64,000 nucleotides of DNA, from NCBI GenBank assembly GCA_900755035.1, contig CAAEEZ010000016.1:1-64000 (forward strand), read 5' to 3'. Origin of the DNA: Clostridia bacterium. Its GTDB lineage: Bacteria; Bacillota; Clostridia; Christensenellales; CAAEEZ01. Numbering within the stretch: position 1 is the stretch's first letter; each line of letters starts with the position of its first letter. The position numbers were made by a program, and so were the translations under genes. Below, in pieces: positions 26,119 through 35,180 of this stretch. Under the pieces are notes generated by a model that saw only the letters and a program-made list of their open reading frames with translations, was not told the origin of the DNA and searched no databases.

Positions 26119-27102
26119 TTACTTTATTTTGCCTCCTAACACCGTAAGCATCAGTTTCGCCTTATCTTGCTGTGATAGAAAACTCGTTTTAATAGCGTTT
26201 GCAAGTAGCGTCGTCTTTTCGCTAGGAGTTAGCATAAACTCGTTTGTCAGTAAGCCAAACTCCTTTATAACGGTGGTATTAGATACGGTCATATTATCGG
26301 TATTTACCGAAACTAACGCCCCTTTATCCATAAACTTTCTAATCGGGAACTCACCAATATTACTTATCGCTTTCGTTTGCAAATTACTAGATAGGCAAGT
26401 TTCTATACCGATACCCGCTTTTACCACTTCGCTAAGCAACTCGTCGTCGTCTTTAAGGGCAATTCCGTGCCCTATTCTTTTTGCTCCACTCTCTACGGCA
26501 ACCCTTACGCTATTTGCCCCGTCAGCCTCTCCTGCGTGAACTATAAACGGCATTTCTATACCACGGCAAATTTCGAATAAATAGGTAAAATCTTTGGTAG
26601 GATACACGGCTTCTGCACCCGCAAGGTCAATAGCGCATACACCGTTTTTTAGATATTTTCTGCCTTCTTCAATAGTCTTTATATTGTCTAGTTTATTTTC
26701 AATTCCCCCACGCATACAGCACAAAATTAGTTGCGCTTTCGTAGTAAAACAACTATTCGCTTCTTTAAGCGCCATAGTTGCTACGTCTATAACGTTTGCA
26801 ATCGATAGTCCCTTTTTAGTATGCAGTTGTGGTGCAAAACGAATTTCGGCGTAAAGCATATTTTCGCTATTCAGCCTCTCTACAAGGTGGAAAACAGCCT
26901 CCATTATAGCCTCTTCGGTTTGTAGTAGACTAAGCGTAAAATCGAATTTTTCTAGGTAGTCGTTTAGGCTGTTTACACGGCTATCGCATACGACTTTTTT
27001 TGCTATTTCCTCTTCCGTTAAATTTAAGCCTTGGCGTTTTGCTAATCCCGACAACAACGTTGGCGAAAGCGAGCCATCAAGGTGCAAATGTAAATCTATC
27101 AT
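26119..27102 (-). CDS. add: Adenosine deaminase
   Basis: Metal-dependent deaminase of the adenosine/adenine deaminase family, 327 aa. The zinc-binding HLHLDG stands at the N-terminus. HAGEADG (metal histidine and catalytic glutamate region), GHGIAL and SVNTDN (the metal aspartate) follow in the right order. It converts adenosine to inosine in purine salvage. Slightly shorter than E. coli Add but nothing essential is missing. ATG with GAGGATAT site. It lies 56 bp after the ADP-ribosylglycohydrolase gene and is probably in its operon, ending at the hairpin 26052-26078. Confidence 0.9.
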   Translation of the reverse strand: MIDLHLHLDGSLSPTLLSGLAKRQGLNLTEEEIAKKVVCDSRVNSLNDYLEKFDFTLSLLQTEEAIMEAVFHLVERLNSENMLYAEIRFAPQLHTKKGLSIANVIDVATMALKEANSCFTTKAQLILCCMRGGIENKLDNIKTIEEGRKYLKNGVCAIDLAGAEAVYPTKDFTYLFEICRGIEMPFIVHAGEADGANSVRVAVESGAKRIGHGIALKDDDELLSEVVKAGIGIETCLSSNLQTKAISNIGEFPIRKFMDKGALVSVNTDNMTVSNTTVIKEFGLLTNEFMLTPSEKTTLLANAIKTSFLSQQDKAKLMLTVLGGKIK

Positions 27103-27158
27103 ATATCCTCTTTTAACATAATCACACGTTTATAGGTAATTTTTGATACTTAAACCGC

Positions 27159-28106
27159 TTATTCCGTTATATTTTTAATAAATTCAAAACACGTTTTACT
27201 TACAAATTCATTATTCCTTATTTTTGCAATCCAATCCTTTTTAAGCCCTTCCGTGCCAAATTTTAGTCCTAGTAATCCACCCGTTACAGCCGCCGTCGTA
27301 TCGGTATCGTTGCCTAAATTAACTGCTTGCAAAATTCCGCTTTCGTAGTCTTTTGCTCCATGCACAATTCTAATCGACGCTTCTAAGGTATCCACCACGT
27401 AGCCTTCGCCACTAAACACTCCAAGTGGCAAATCGAAAAATTCCTTAGAGTAAAGCCTATCAAAAACGCTAATTCCTTTTACGTATTCCTTTACGTCTAA
27501 AAGCCCATTTTCTATTGCCTTATTAGTTTGGTCTTCTAGTAGCCTTAACCCGACTGCTACGTATATTGCGCACGCTTTTTTACTTATTTCGTGGGCGTGA
27601 GTAAGTGCCGATAAGTTCTCTACAAGTTCGATTGCTTCGCCTTTTAACATTGCGTCCTTACCGTACTTTGCATATAGATAATAGACGACAGGTAGTATTC
27701 GCATAAGGCTACCGTTTCCGTTACTCATTTTGCCCTTTTCCCCAGCGGATTTAACGTCCAATGTGCTTCTATAATTATCTAGCGCCTTAGTCGTAGTTAG
27801 CCCAATATCGAACATAAAGCCGTCTTGCGTGTACTTTCCGTATACTTGCCAATCTAAAAAATTCATCATTATTTTGTCTAGGTCAAATTCGCCGTCTACT
27901 ACTCCGTCCATAGTTGCAAGCACCATACTAGAATCGTCCGACCACGTACCCATAGGCTTGTTATACGTACCGTACCCAACCATATCACAGCAAGGATTTT
28001 GTAGCATTTCGTTTCTTGACCTAAACTCGTACGGAACACCAATGGCATCACCCGTAATTAGCCCGAAAACACCAGCCAAGCACTTATTGTAAAGCTTATT
28101 ATCCAT
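27159..28106 (-). CDS. ADP-ribosylglycohydrolase family protein
   Basis: DraG/ARH-type hydrolase of 315 aa. Metal-binding motifs are all visible: GLITGDAIGVPYEFR near residue 17, TWSDDSSM near residue 54 and GNDTDTTAAVTGGLLG near residue 270. The family removes ADP-ribose from proteins, nucleic acids or small molecules; related members act on other N-glycosides. It sits one base after pgsA and before adenosine deaminase, so it may serve nucleoside or NAD turnover. No ADP-ribosyltransferase is seen in the window. Confidence 0.88.
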   Translation of the reverse strand: MDNKLYNKCLAGVFGLITGDAIGVPYEFRSRNEMLQNPCCDMVGYGTYNKPMGTWSDDSSMVLATMDGVVDGEFDLDKIMMNFLDWQVYGKYTQDGFMFDIGLTTTKALDNYRSTLDVKSAGEKGKMSNGNGSLMRILPVVYYLYAKYGKDAMLKGEAIELVENLSALTHAHEISKKACAIYVAVGLRLLEDQTNKAIENGLLDVKEYVKGISVFDRLYSKEFFDLPLGVFSGEGYVVDTLEASIRIVHGAKDYESGILQAVNLGNDTDTTAAVTGGLLGLKFGTEGLKKDWIAKIRNNEFVSKTCFEFIKNITE

Positions 28107-28107
28107 T

Positions 28108-28695
28108 TTAATTCTCCTTACTTTCGCCCGTAAGCACGGCTTTGTTTTTAATAATATAATGCAAGCCCGATACGGCGGTTAGTATAGTTGCTATCGTAAA
28201 CTCGATAATACCTATCCACCAAAAAACTTCGCCCACAATTTGATTGCTAGCATAACAAGGCGTCAACATTAAAAAGGTAAGCGCAGAAAAGGTAGTTGCG
28301 GTTTTGTATTTTCCTAGTTTATCGGCAGCAAGCACCAAGCCTTTTGACGCTGCAATTTGCCTAAATACGCCTATTATAAATTCCCTTGATAATATTATCG
28401 TTACGGTGATAAGCGCATAATACGGCAAATAAAACGCCCCTATATCTATCACTATCATTATGCCTGCAACGGTCAGCATTTTATCGGCAATAGGGTCTAA
28501 AAACTTGCCTATATCGGTAACTAATCCGTTTTTCCTTGCCAATTTTCCGTCTATAAAATCGGTCATAACGGCAATCCAAAATAGTATTGCCATAGGTACG
28601 TAATAATAACTAAACACGCTTCTTAGGCAACAAAACAATATAACTATCGGTATCAGCACTATACGGCTGATTGTAATCTTAGTAGGTAAATTCAT
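28108..28695 (-). CDS. pgsA: CDP-diacylglycerol-glycerol-3-phosphate phosphatidyltransferase
   Basis: Phosphatidylglycerophosphate synthase, 195 aa with about five membrane helices. The CDP-alcohol phosphotransferase signature is complete: DFIDGKLARKNGLVTDIGKF and then DPIADK, giving the D-x2-D-G-x2-A-R-x8-G-x3-D-x3-D pattern. It performs the committed step of phosphatidylglycerol synthesis in the membrane. In many Firmicutes pgsA lies near rimO, cinA and recA; here it heads a small operon with two nucleoside-related genes, which is unusual. ATG with AAGGAG. Confidence 0.92.
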   Translation of the reverse strand: MNLPTKITISRIVLIPIVILFCCLRSVFSYYYVPMAILFWIAVMTDFIDGKLARKNGLVTDIGKFLDPIADKMLTVAGIMIVIDIGAFYLPYYALITVTIILSREFIIGVFRQIAASKGLVLAADKLGKYKTATTFSALTFLMLTPCYASNQIVGEVFWWIGIIEFTIATILTAVSGLHYIIKNKAVLTGESKEN

Positions 28696-28764
28696 ATTCT
28701 CTCCTTAATAAAAGTATATCACTTATTAGGTGGAGATTAAATACTTTTTCGTTTTTTATAAAAA

Positions 28765-28792
28765 AATACGATTGCATTTAAGCAACCGTATA
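28765..28792 (-). terminator. Terminator of the polyamine operon (after nspC)
   Basis: Minus strand: TACGGTTGC/GCAATCGTA stem with one mismatch, followed by TTTTTTT. Confidence 0.85.
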
Positions 28793-28818
28793 ATCATATT
28801 TATCCTTAAAATATTATT

Positions 28819-29934
28819 TTATGACAATCTATTCTTAAAATCTTCGTAGCCAAACTCCTTTACTACGGTAATTTTATCGCCCTGCTTGTACACGATAGAC
28901 GGCAAACGCATTCCGTTAAAGGTATTGTTTTTTACCATAGAATATATCGCCATATCGCAAAATACGAGTTCGTCCCCAATTTTAAGTGGCTTGTCAAAAC
29001 TGTAATCGCCGATTATATCACCGGCAAGGCAAGTTGGACCGCCAAGCCTGTACGAATAGGCTTTTTCGCCGTCCTGTCCACTACCTATTATATTAGGTCT
29101 ATACGGCATTTCTAGTACGTCTGGCATATGGCAAGCAGCAGACGTGTCCATAATTGCAATTTGCTTATCATTATTTACGATATCTACCACTTTGCTGACC
29201 AAAAAACCTGCGTTTAGGGCAACTGCTTCACCCGGCTCTAAATACACGTCTACACCGTATTTTTCACGGAATTTTACTATTATATCAATCAGTTTTTCTC
29301 TGTCGTAATCACTTCTTGTTATATGATGTCCACCACCGAAATTTACCCACTTCATATTTTTTAGGTATTTGCCGAATTTTTCTTCAAAACCTTTAAGCAC
29401 CTTTTCAAGTGGTTCTACGTTTTGCTCGCACAAGCAATGAAAATGCAAGCCCGACAGCCCTTCCAAACAGTCCTCTTCGAAGTTAGCAAGGGTAACGCCT
29501 AGCCTACTGTATTTTCCACACGGGTCGTATATTTCGTGCTCGCCCGTAGATATTTCGGGATTTACCCTTATTCCAAGCGATTTGCCACTTTTAACAGCCA
29601 CGCTCTTATACCTTTTCCACTGCGAAAAACTATTGAATACCACGTGGTCTGCAAGCGTTAGAATTTCGTCTATTTCCTCCTCTTCGTAAGCAGGCGAAAA
29701 TACGTGCGTCTCCCCGCAAAATTCTTCTTTTCCTAGTTTTAATTCGTATAATCCACTAGCCGTCGTACCCGACAAATAATTACTGATAAGTGGGTACGAG
29801 CAAAATGCAGAATACGCCTTTTGGGCAAGCAAAATTTTTGCCCCCGACCTATCTGCCACGTCCTTTAATATCTCTAAATTTTTAATCAATAACTGCTCGT
29901 CTATAAGGTAATACGGCGTTCTTAATTTACTCAT
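28819..29934 (-). CDS. nspC: Carboxynorspermidine/carboxyspermidine decarboxylase
   Basis: PLP enzyme of the alanine-racemase fold (NspC/CASDC), 371 aa. LAQKAYSAF near residue 38 holds the PLP lysine. GLHFHCLCEQN, WVNFGGGHHITR, LEPGEAVALNAG and GGPTCLAGD (substrate and dimer-interface residues) are characteristic of the NspC group. It removes the carboxyl group from carboxynorspermidine or carboxyspermidine. It is the last gene of the polyamine operon. A terminator-like hairpin stands between it and the dehydrogenase gene, so its expression may be lower than that of its neighbours. Confidence 0.92.
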   Translation of the reverse strand: MSKLRTPYYLIDEQLLIKNLEILKDVADRSGAKILLAQKAYSAFCSYPLISNYLSGTTASGLYELKLGKEEFCGETHVFSPAYEEEEIDEILTLADHVVFNSFSQWKRYKSVAVKSGKSLGIRVNPEISTGEHEIYDPCGKYSRLGVTLANFEEDCLEGLSGLHFHCLCEQNVEPLEKVLKGFEEKFGKYLKNMKWVNFGGGHHITRSDYDREKLIDIIVKFREKYGVDVYLEPGEAVALNAGFLVSKVVDIVNNDKQIAIMDTSAACHMPDVLEMPYRPNIIGSGQDGEKAYSYRLGGPTCLAGDIIGDYSFDKPLKIGDELVFCDMAIYSMVKNNTFNGMRLPSIVYKQGDKITVVKEFGYEDFKNRLS

Positions 29935-29977
29935 ATTTCACCTAAATTTCGGCAAGTCAAAATAAACTTACCTATAT

Positions 29978-30012
29978 AAAAATTAGGCTACTTATTAAAA
30001 GTAGCCTTTTTC
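29978..30012 (-). terminator. Terminator-like hairpin inside the polyamine operon
   Basis: Stem AGGCTAC/GTAGCCT around an A/T loop; minus-strand flank is AATTTTTA, so termination would be partial. Plus-strand flank is T5. Confidence 0.65.
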
Positions 30013-30014
30013 AC

Positions 30015-31214
30015 TTAATCTACAAGTACAGGGTTGAAATCTTCTTCCCAAGGCAAGCCCCATTTATTTAGTGCATCCATAAATGGATCTGGGTCGAACT
30101 CCTCCATATTGTGTACGCCAGGCTTGTTCCATTTACCCGTTAATATCATCATAGCGCCTATCATAGCAGGTACGCCTGTCGTATAGGAAACTGCTTGCGA
30201 CTCTACTTCCTTGTAGCACTCTTCGTGGTCGCAAATATTATATACGTAATAGGTTCTGTCCTTTCCGTCCTTTTTACCCCTAAAAATACAGCCGATATTA
30301 GTCTTTCCTTTCGTTCTAGGGCCAAGGCTAGCAGGGTCTGGTAGTACTGCCTTCAAGAATTGCAACGGTACTATTTCCTTGCCTTCGTACATAATAGGCT
30401 CGATAGAGGTCATACCAACGTTTTCTAAGCATTTAAGGTGAGTAAGATAACTTTGACCAAAAGTCATAAAGAATCTTATTCTCTTTATTCCTTTAATGTT
30501 CAAGGCAAGCGACTCTAATTCCTCGTGATGTAGTAGATACATATCTTTTTTACCTACGCCCTTAAAGTCGTACTCTCTTTTTATCTCCATCGGCTCGGTT
30601 TCCACCCATTTGCCGTCTTCCCAATAACTACCTTTTGCAGATACTTCCCTTATGTTTATTTCAGGGTTAAAGTTAGTTGCAAACGGATAGCCGTGGTCGC
30701 CACCGTTGCAGTCCAAAATATCTATATAGTTGATTTCGTCAAAATAATGTTTTTGCGCATACGCTGAAAATACGCTAGTTACGCCTGGGTCAAATCCGCT
30801 ACCAAGTAGTGCGGTTATTCCTGCCTCTTCAAATTTCTTTTTATAAGCCCATTGCCATTTGTACTCGAACTTTGCGGTATCTTCCGGCTCGTAGTTTGCA
30901 GTATCTACGTAATGCACTTTCGTTCTAAGACAAGCCTCCATAATGGTAAGGTCTTGATAAGGAAGCGCTAGGTTAAGCACTAATTCAGGCTTAAAGTCGT
31001 TTATTAGTTTTACCAAATCTTCAACGTTATTAGCGTCCACCTCGGCAGTGTGAATAATAGTTTTACCACCGTCAAGTTTTGCCTTTAATTTGTCGCACTT
31101 AGATTTCGTTCTACTTGCAATCATAATTTCAGAAAAAACTTCGCTGTTTTGACAACATTTGTGAATTGCTACGCTTGCAACTCCTCCGCAACCAATAATT
31201 AATACTTTCGACAT
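30015..31214 (-). CDS. Carboxynorspermidine/carboxyspermidine dehydrogenase
   Basis: Saccharopine-dehydrogenase-like reductase (Lys1 family, CANSDH/CASDH), 399 aa. The NADPH-binding fold begins VLIIGCGGVASVAIHKC. NLALPYQDLTIMEACL and GFDPGVTSVFSAYAQKH follow as in characterised carboxyspermidine dehydrogenases. It condenses aspartate semialdehyde with putrescine or diaminopropane and reduces the imine, giving the carboxy-triamine that nspC decarboxylates. The gene lies 10 bp downstream of speB with a GGAGGAAAAAG-like site. Which diamine is used cannot be decided here. Confidence 0.9.
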   Translation of the reverse strand: MSKVLIIGCGGVASVAIHKCCQNSEVFSEIMIASRTKSKCDKLKAKLDGGKTIIHTAEVDANNVEDLVKLINDFKPELVLNLALPYQDLTIMEACLRTKVHYVDTANYEPEDTAKFEYKWQWAYKKKFEEAGITALLGSGFDPGVTSVFSAYAQKHYFDEINYIDILDCNGGDHGYPFATNFNPEINIREVSAKGSYWEDGKWVETEPMEIKREYDFKGVGKKDMYLLHHEELESLALNIKGIKRIRFFMTFGQSYLTHLKCLENVGMTSIEPIMYEGKEIVPLQFLKAVLPDPASLGPRTKGKTNIGCIFRGKKDGKDRTYYVYNICDHEECYKEVESQAVSYTTGVPAMIGAMMILTGKWNKPGVHNMEEFDPDPFMDALNKWGLPWEEDFNPVLVD

Positions 31215-31224
31215 CTTTTTCCTC

Positions 31225-32076
31225 CTATTGTATCGCTAATAAAAGTTCTCTTAATATTTTACAAGCAAGCGCCGTTGACGCTCCGCTATTATCTAGCGCA
31301 GGGCTTAACTCCACCAAATCGCACCCTACGATATCTAGTTTTGCCACTTCTTTTACTGCTGAAAGTAGGTCGTTAAAACTTACTCCACCAGCCTCGGGAG
31401 TACCCGTCCCTGGGAATACCGACGTATCTAGTACGTCAAGGTCTATCGTGAAATATACCTTTTTGCCTTTCAATTTTTCAACCACGTCCGTTAAGCCGTC
31501 AAAATTAAACTTTTGCATATAGGTATTACCCTTTTCGCTAAACCTAAATTCTTCACGGTCGCCAGAACGAATACCAAACTGAAAAATCCTATCCTTACCT
31601 ATTATATCATAAATTCGACGAATTACAGATGCGTGCGATAATTTACATCCTAAATAATCTTCTCTTAGGTCGCAATGTGCGTCAAAATGTATAACGTACA
31701 CGTCGTCGTATTTTTCGCTGATTGCCTCGAACACGCCAAGGGTAACCAAGTGTTCGCCACCTAGCATAACGGGAACTTTGCCGTCTTGCAGTATCTCGCA
31801 AGTAAGGTCTTTTATTTGGTCAAGCGCACCCCTAACCGAGCCGAACGGCAGTTCCAAATCACCGTAATCGAATATATTATAGTCGGTTAAATCCTTGTCT
31901 TGATAAGGGCTGTACGTTTCTATACCAAAAGATTCGCTTCTAATTGCACTTGGTGCAAATCTCGTGCCAGGTCTATACGACGTGGTGCTATCGTACGGCG
32001 CTCCAAATATTACGTGCGTTGCATTTTCGTACTCGCTATCGCAACCTATAAAACCCGTAAAATTACTTTTCAACAT
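31225..32076 (-). CDS. speB: Agmatinase/aminopropylagmatine ureohydrolase
   Basis: Ureohydrolase of the arginase family, 283 aa. All manganese-binding motifs are present: GGEHLVTLG, HFDAHCDLR and the late DLDVLDTSVFPGTGTPEAGG. SpeB cleaves agmatine to putrescine and urea; a close group instead cleaves N1-aminopropylagmatine to spermidine. Gene order speA-speE-speB is the order found with the aminopropylagmatine route, but this does not prove it. It overlaps speE by 14 bp, so the two are translated together. Confidence 0.92.
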   Translation of the reverse strand: MLKSNFTGFIGCDSEYENATHVIFGAPYDSTTSYRPGTRFAPSAIRSESFGIETYSPYQDKDLTDYNIFDYGDLELPFGSVRGALDQIKDLTCEILQDGKVPVMLGGEHLVTLGVFEAISEKYDDVYVIHFDAHCDLREDYLGCKLSHASVIRRIYDIIGKDRIFQFGIRSGDREEFRFSEKGNTYMQKFNFDGLTDVVEKLKGKKVYFTIDLDVLDTSVFPGTGTPEAGGVSFNDLLSAVKEVAKLDIVGCDLVELSPALDNSGASTALACKILRELLLAIQ

Positions 32077-32914
32077 TTTCTAGCATCTCCTGAACGTAGT
32101 TTGGCAATGCAAAACTTGCCTTGTGTAGTTTAGTATTGTAATATCTAGTTTTAATATTTAGTTTTTCCCACTCTTCCACCCTTACGTCAAGCGGATTGTA
32201 TTTTTTAGTAGCAAAACCAAATAGCCAATGTCCTGACGGATAGGTAGGGATATGCGCTTGATATACTTTGCATTTATCAAACGACTCCACTATTCTTTTA
32301 TGTGCCCTTTGCATTGCAACGGCGTCGTCGTGGTAAAACGGGCTTTCGTGCTGATTTACCATAATTCCGTCCTCTTTTAGCGCCTTATAACAGTTGCCGT
32401 AAAACTCCTTTGTAAACAAGCCTTCGCCTGGTCCAAACGGGTCGGTACTATCCACTATGATTAAATCGTACTCGTTTTCGCATTTTCTTACGTACTTTAA
32501 GCCGTCTTGATAGTATATATGCACTCTTGGGTCGTCAAACTTGTTTGCAGTAAACGGCAAGTACTCTTTGGCTACCTTTACCACCATTTCATCAATTTCA
32601 ACGACGTCGATATTTTCCACGTAGTCGTATCTAGTTAACTCTCTAATTACACCGCCGTCGCCTGCTCCTATTACCAAAATATTCTTCACGTTTGGGTGCA
32701 CTGCCATAGGTACGTGCGTAATCATTTCGTGATAAATAAATTCGTCCTTTTCGGTAAGCATCATATAGCCGTCAAGGGTTAGAAACCTGCCGAACTCCTT
32801 TGATTCGAACACGTCGATACGCTGAAAATCGCTTTTCAAACTTACGAGTTGTTTATCTACTTTTATGCTGAATTTCACGTTCTTGGTGTGAAACTCCGAA
32901 AACCATAAATCCAT
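32063..32914 (-). CDS. speE: Spermidine synthase-type aminopropyltransferase
   Basis: Aminopropyltransferase, 283 aa. LVIGAGDGGVIRELTRY is the decarboxylated-AdoMet binding loop. VEIDEMVV, DGLKYV and VDSTDPFGPGEGLF (the D-x-x-D gate and product-release loop) are in place. It transfers an aminopropyl group to putrescine or to agmatine. Directly behind speA (10-bp gap) and overlapping speB. It depends on the SpeD made by the first gene of the operon for its donor. Confidence 0.92.
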   Translation of the reverse strand: MDLWFSEFHTKNVKFSIKVDKQLVSLKSDFQRIDVFESKEFGRFLTLDGYMMLTEKDEFIYHEMITHVPMAVHPNVKNILVIGAGDGGVIRELTRYDYVENIDVVEIDEMVVKVAKEYLPFTANKFDDPRVHIYYQDGLKYVRKCENEYDLIIVDSTDPFGPGEGLFTKEFYGNCYKALKEDGIMVNQHESPFYHDDAVAMQRAHKRIVESFDKCKVYQAHIPTYPSGHWLFGFATKKYNPLDVRVEEWEKLNIKTRYYNTKLHKASFALPNYVQEMLENVEK

Positions 32915-32923
32915 AATTCCCTC

Positions 32924-34390
32924 CTACAAAAGCACGTTGATACGCTTTACCTCTAAATCCTCAGAGCCCGTTAGGTTGCAACCTTTTTCTTTGCAATACT
33001 CTATATACTCTATTATCTCGCCCGTAATAAATTCGCCCGGCGCTAAAATAGGTATTCCCGGTGGGTAGCACATTACAAACTCCCCGCAAATTCTGTTTTC
33101 AGCGTCCTTTAACTTGACGCTTTCTTTATTAGCGTAAAACGCCTCTTGCGGAGAAAGTACCACCTCGGGCATTATATATTTGTATTGCATTATAGTCGAC
33201 CTAGGTTTTTGATATCTACGCTTAATTTCACTTAGCGCACCAATCAGCCTTTCAATATCGCTTTTTCTATCCCCTACCGATACGTAGGCAAGTATATTAC
33301 CAAGGTCGCCAAACTCTACTTGAATATCGTACTCGTCACGCAAAATATCGTAGACTTCTATACCCGTAAGCCCCATATCCAACGTATTTACACACAACTT
33401 AGTCGTATCGAAAGCGTACACGCTTTCTCCGTTGATAAGTTCACCACCAAAAGCGTTATATCCGCCTATTTGGTTTATTTCCTCTCTTGCGTAGTCCACC
33501 ATTTGTAGCACTTCGTCAAATATTGCTTTGCCGTTTAGCGCCATATTTCTTCTTGCCATATCCAAACTAGCCATAAGTAGATAACTGCCCGACGTAGTTT
33601 GCGTTAGGTTAATTATTTGCCTTACGTAATCGACGTTCATATTTTCGCCAACTAGCAAAAACGAACTTTGAGTAAGCGATCCACCCGACTTGTGCATAGA
33701 TACTGCCGCTAAATCCGCCTCTGCTTCCATTGCAGATAACGGCAATTTATCACTGAAAGAAAAATGAGTGCCGTGCGCCTCGTCCACAATAACTTTTATA
33801 TTGTGTTTGTGGCAAAGTTCAACTACTGCTTTTAGGTTTGAGCATATACCGTGATAGGTAGGGTTATTTATAAATAACGCCTTAGCATCTAGGTTTGCAA
33901 GTATAGTTTGCTCTACGTCGTCAAGGTTCATTCCTAGTGGAATACCTAGGTTTTGTTCAATTTGTGGGTTTACGTACACGGGAATTGCACCGCATAGTAT
34001 CATTGCGTTTATCACGCTACGGTGCACGTTACGTGGCACGATTATTTTGTCGCCTCTTTTAGTTACGGCAAAAATCATTGCTTGCACGCTGGAAGTAGTG
34101 CCACCAACCATAAAAAATGCCCCCTTAGCCTTAAAAGCGGCGGCGGCAAGTTCTTCCGCCTCCTTAATTACGGAAATCGGGTGGCATAAATTGTCAAGCG
34201 GTTTCATAGAATTGACGTCGATACTCATCGCCTTCTCGCCCAAAAATTTGGTCAGGTTTTTATCTGCCCTTCCTCTTTTGTGTCCGGGTACGTCAAACGG
34301 TACTAATCTTGCCGCTTTCATATCTTCAAGTGCCTCTATTATAGGCATTCTGTCTTGGTCTAATTCTTTGTTAGTATACATTTGTTCCAC
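32924..34390 (-). CDS. speA: Arginine decarboxylase, aspartate-aminotransferase fold
   Basis: Orn/Lys/Arg decarboxylase of the short Firmicute type (about 488 aa). DEAHGTHFSFSDKLPLSAM and SMHKSGGSLTQSSF hold the PLP-binding aspartate, histidine and lysine. The C-terminal PPGIPILAPGEFI motif is shared by the family. In this operon arginine is the likeliest substrate, since speB for agmatine follows. The start is either GTG at 34390 or ATG at 34381, which lies inside the end of speD; the overlap indicates coupling. A second, shorter relative is at 56625-57932. Confidence 0.9.
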   Translation of the reverse strand: MEQMYTNKELDQDRMPIIEALEDMKAARLVPFDVPGHKRGRADKNLTKFLGEKAMSIDVNSMKPLDNLCHPISVIKEAEELAAAAFKAKGAFFMVGGTTSSVQAMIFAVTKRGDKIIVPRNVHRSVINAMILCGAIPVYVNPQIEQNLGIPLGMNLDDVEQTILANLDAKALFINNPTYHGICSNLKAVVELCHKHNIKVIVDEAHGTHFSFSDKLPLSAMEAEADLAAVSMHKSGGSLTQSSFLLVGENMNVDYVRQIINLTQTTSGSYLLMASLDMARRNMALNGKAIFDEVLQMVDYAREEINQIGGYNAFGGELINGESVYAFDTTKLCVNTLDMGLTGIEVYDILRDEYDIQVEFGDLGNILAYVSVGDRKSDIERLIGALSEIKRRYQKPRSTIMQYKYIMPEVVLSPQEAFYANKESVKLKDAENRICGEFVMCYPPGIPILAPGEFITGEIIEYIEYCKEKGCNLTGSEDLEVKRINVLL

Positions 34391-35132
34391 TAAAAATCTC
34401 TATCATTTCCTTACGCAAACTGTCGGTTATGGCAAGTCTTGTCTTAGGAGCAAGTTCATACACGTCGGTATTGAACAAATAGTTTTGTAATTCCACTTCC
34501 TTTATTAGCATCTTGGTGTGGAAAATATTACTTTGATACACGTTTACGTCTATTGCGTCGTACTTTTCAAGCGTCTTTTTGTCGATATAGTCTTGAATAG
34601 AAGTGATATCGTGGTCGATAAATAATTTTCTTCCGTCCTCTCTACGAGTAAAGCCTCTTACCTTGTAGTCCATATATATAATATCGCTATCAAAACTACC
34701 TATTAGAAAGTCTAGCGTTTTAAGTGGGGTGATTTCGCCACAAGTAGCAACGTCTATATCCACCCTAAAAGTAGCAATATTATTATCTGGGTGATACTCT
34801 GGGTAAGTATGCACGGTAACGTGGCTTTTGTCAAGGTGGGCAACTTGCGTATCACCTTGCATATTATTTACAAGCGACTGCTCTGCTACAAGCATAGTAA
34901 CGCTAGAACCTTGTGGCTCGTAGTCCTGCTTGCTGATATTTAGTACGGTTGCGCCGATAAGTTCGGTAACTTTTAGCAAAATGTTTACTAGCCTATCCGA
35001 GTTGTACTGTTCGTTAATATAAGCGATATAATCACGTTGCTCCCTTGCCGTTTTAGCGTAGCAAACGTCGTAAATATTAAAACTCAATGACTTAGTAAGG
35101 TTGTTAAAACCGTATAATTTCATCTTTTCCAT
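34371..35132 (-). CDS. speD: S-adenosylmethionine decarboxylase proenzyme, E. coli type
   Basis: AdoMet decarboxylase of 253 aa, the long class known from E. coli, not the ~125-aa class of Bacillus. YGFNNLTKSLSFNIYDVCYA is the typical start. The self-cleavage site that creates the pyruvoyl group is in LDKSHVTVHTYPE near residue 106-118. TCGEITPLK, YRVRGFTR-like and VNVYQSNIFHTKML segments follow. It makes decarboxylated AdoMet, the aminopropyl donor for speE. First gene of the six-gene operon and preceded by the structured leader. Presence of this class in a Firmicute may mean transfer. Confidence 0.93.
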   Translation of the reverse strand: MEKMKLYGFNNLTKSLSFNIYDVCYAKTAREQRDYIAYINEQYNSDRLVNILLKVTELIGATVLNISKQDYEPQGSSVTMLVAEQSLVNNMQGDTQVAHLDKSHVTVHTYPEYHPDNNIATFRVDIDVATCGEITPLKTLDFLIGSFDSDIIYMDYKVRGFTRREDGRKLFIDHDITSIQDYIDKKTLEKYDAIDVNVYQSNIFHTKMLIKEVELQNYLFNTDVYELAPKTRLAITDSLRKEMIEIFSGTNVY

Positions 35133-35151
35133 AGCCTATTCCCTTTACAAT

Positions 35152-35180
35152 AAAAAATCCCAAGTTACAAAAAACTTGGG
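35152..35180 (-). terminator. Attenuator-type terminator before speD
   Basis: Minus strand: CCCAAGTT/AACTTGGG stem with a T-rich loop followed by TTTTTT, ending about 20 bp before the speD start. It lies downstream of the probable promoter, so it acts on the speD transcript itself. Confidence 0.88.
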
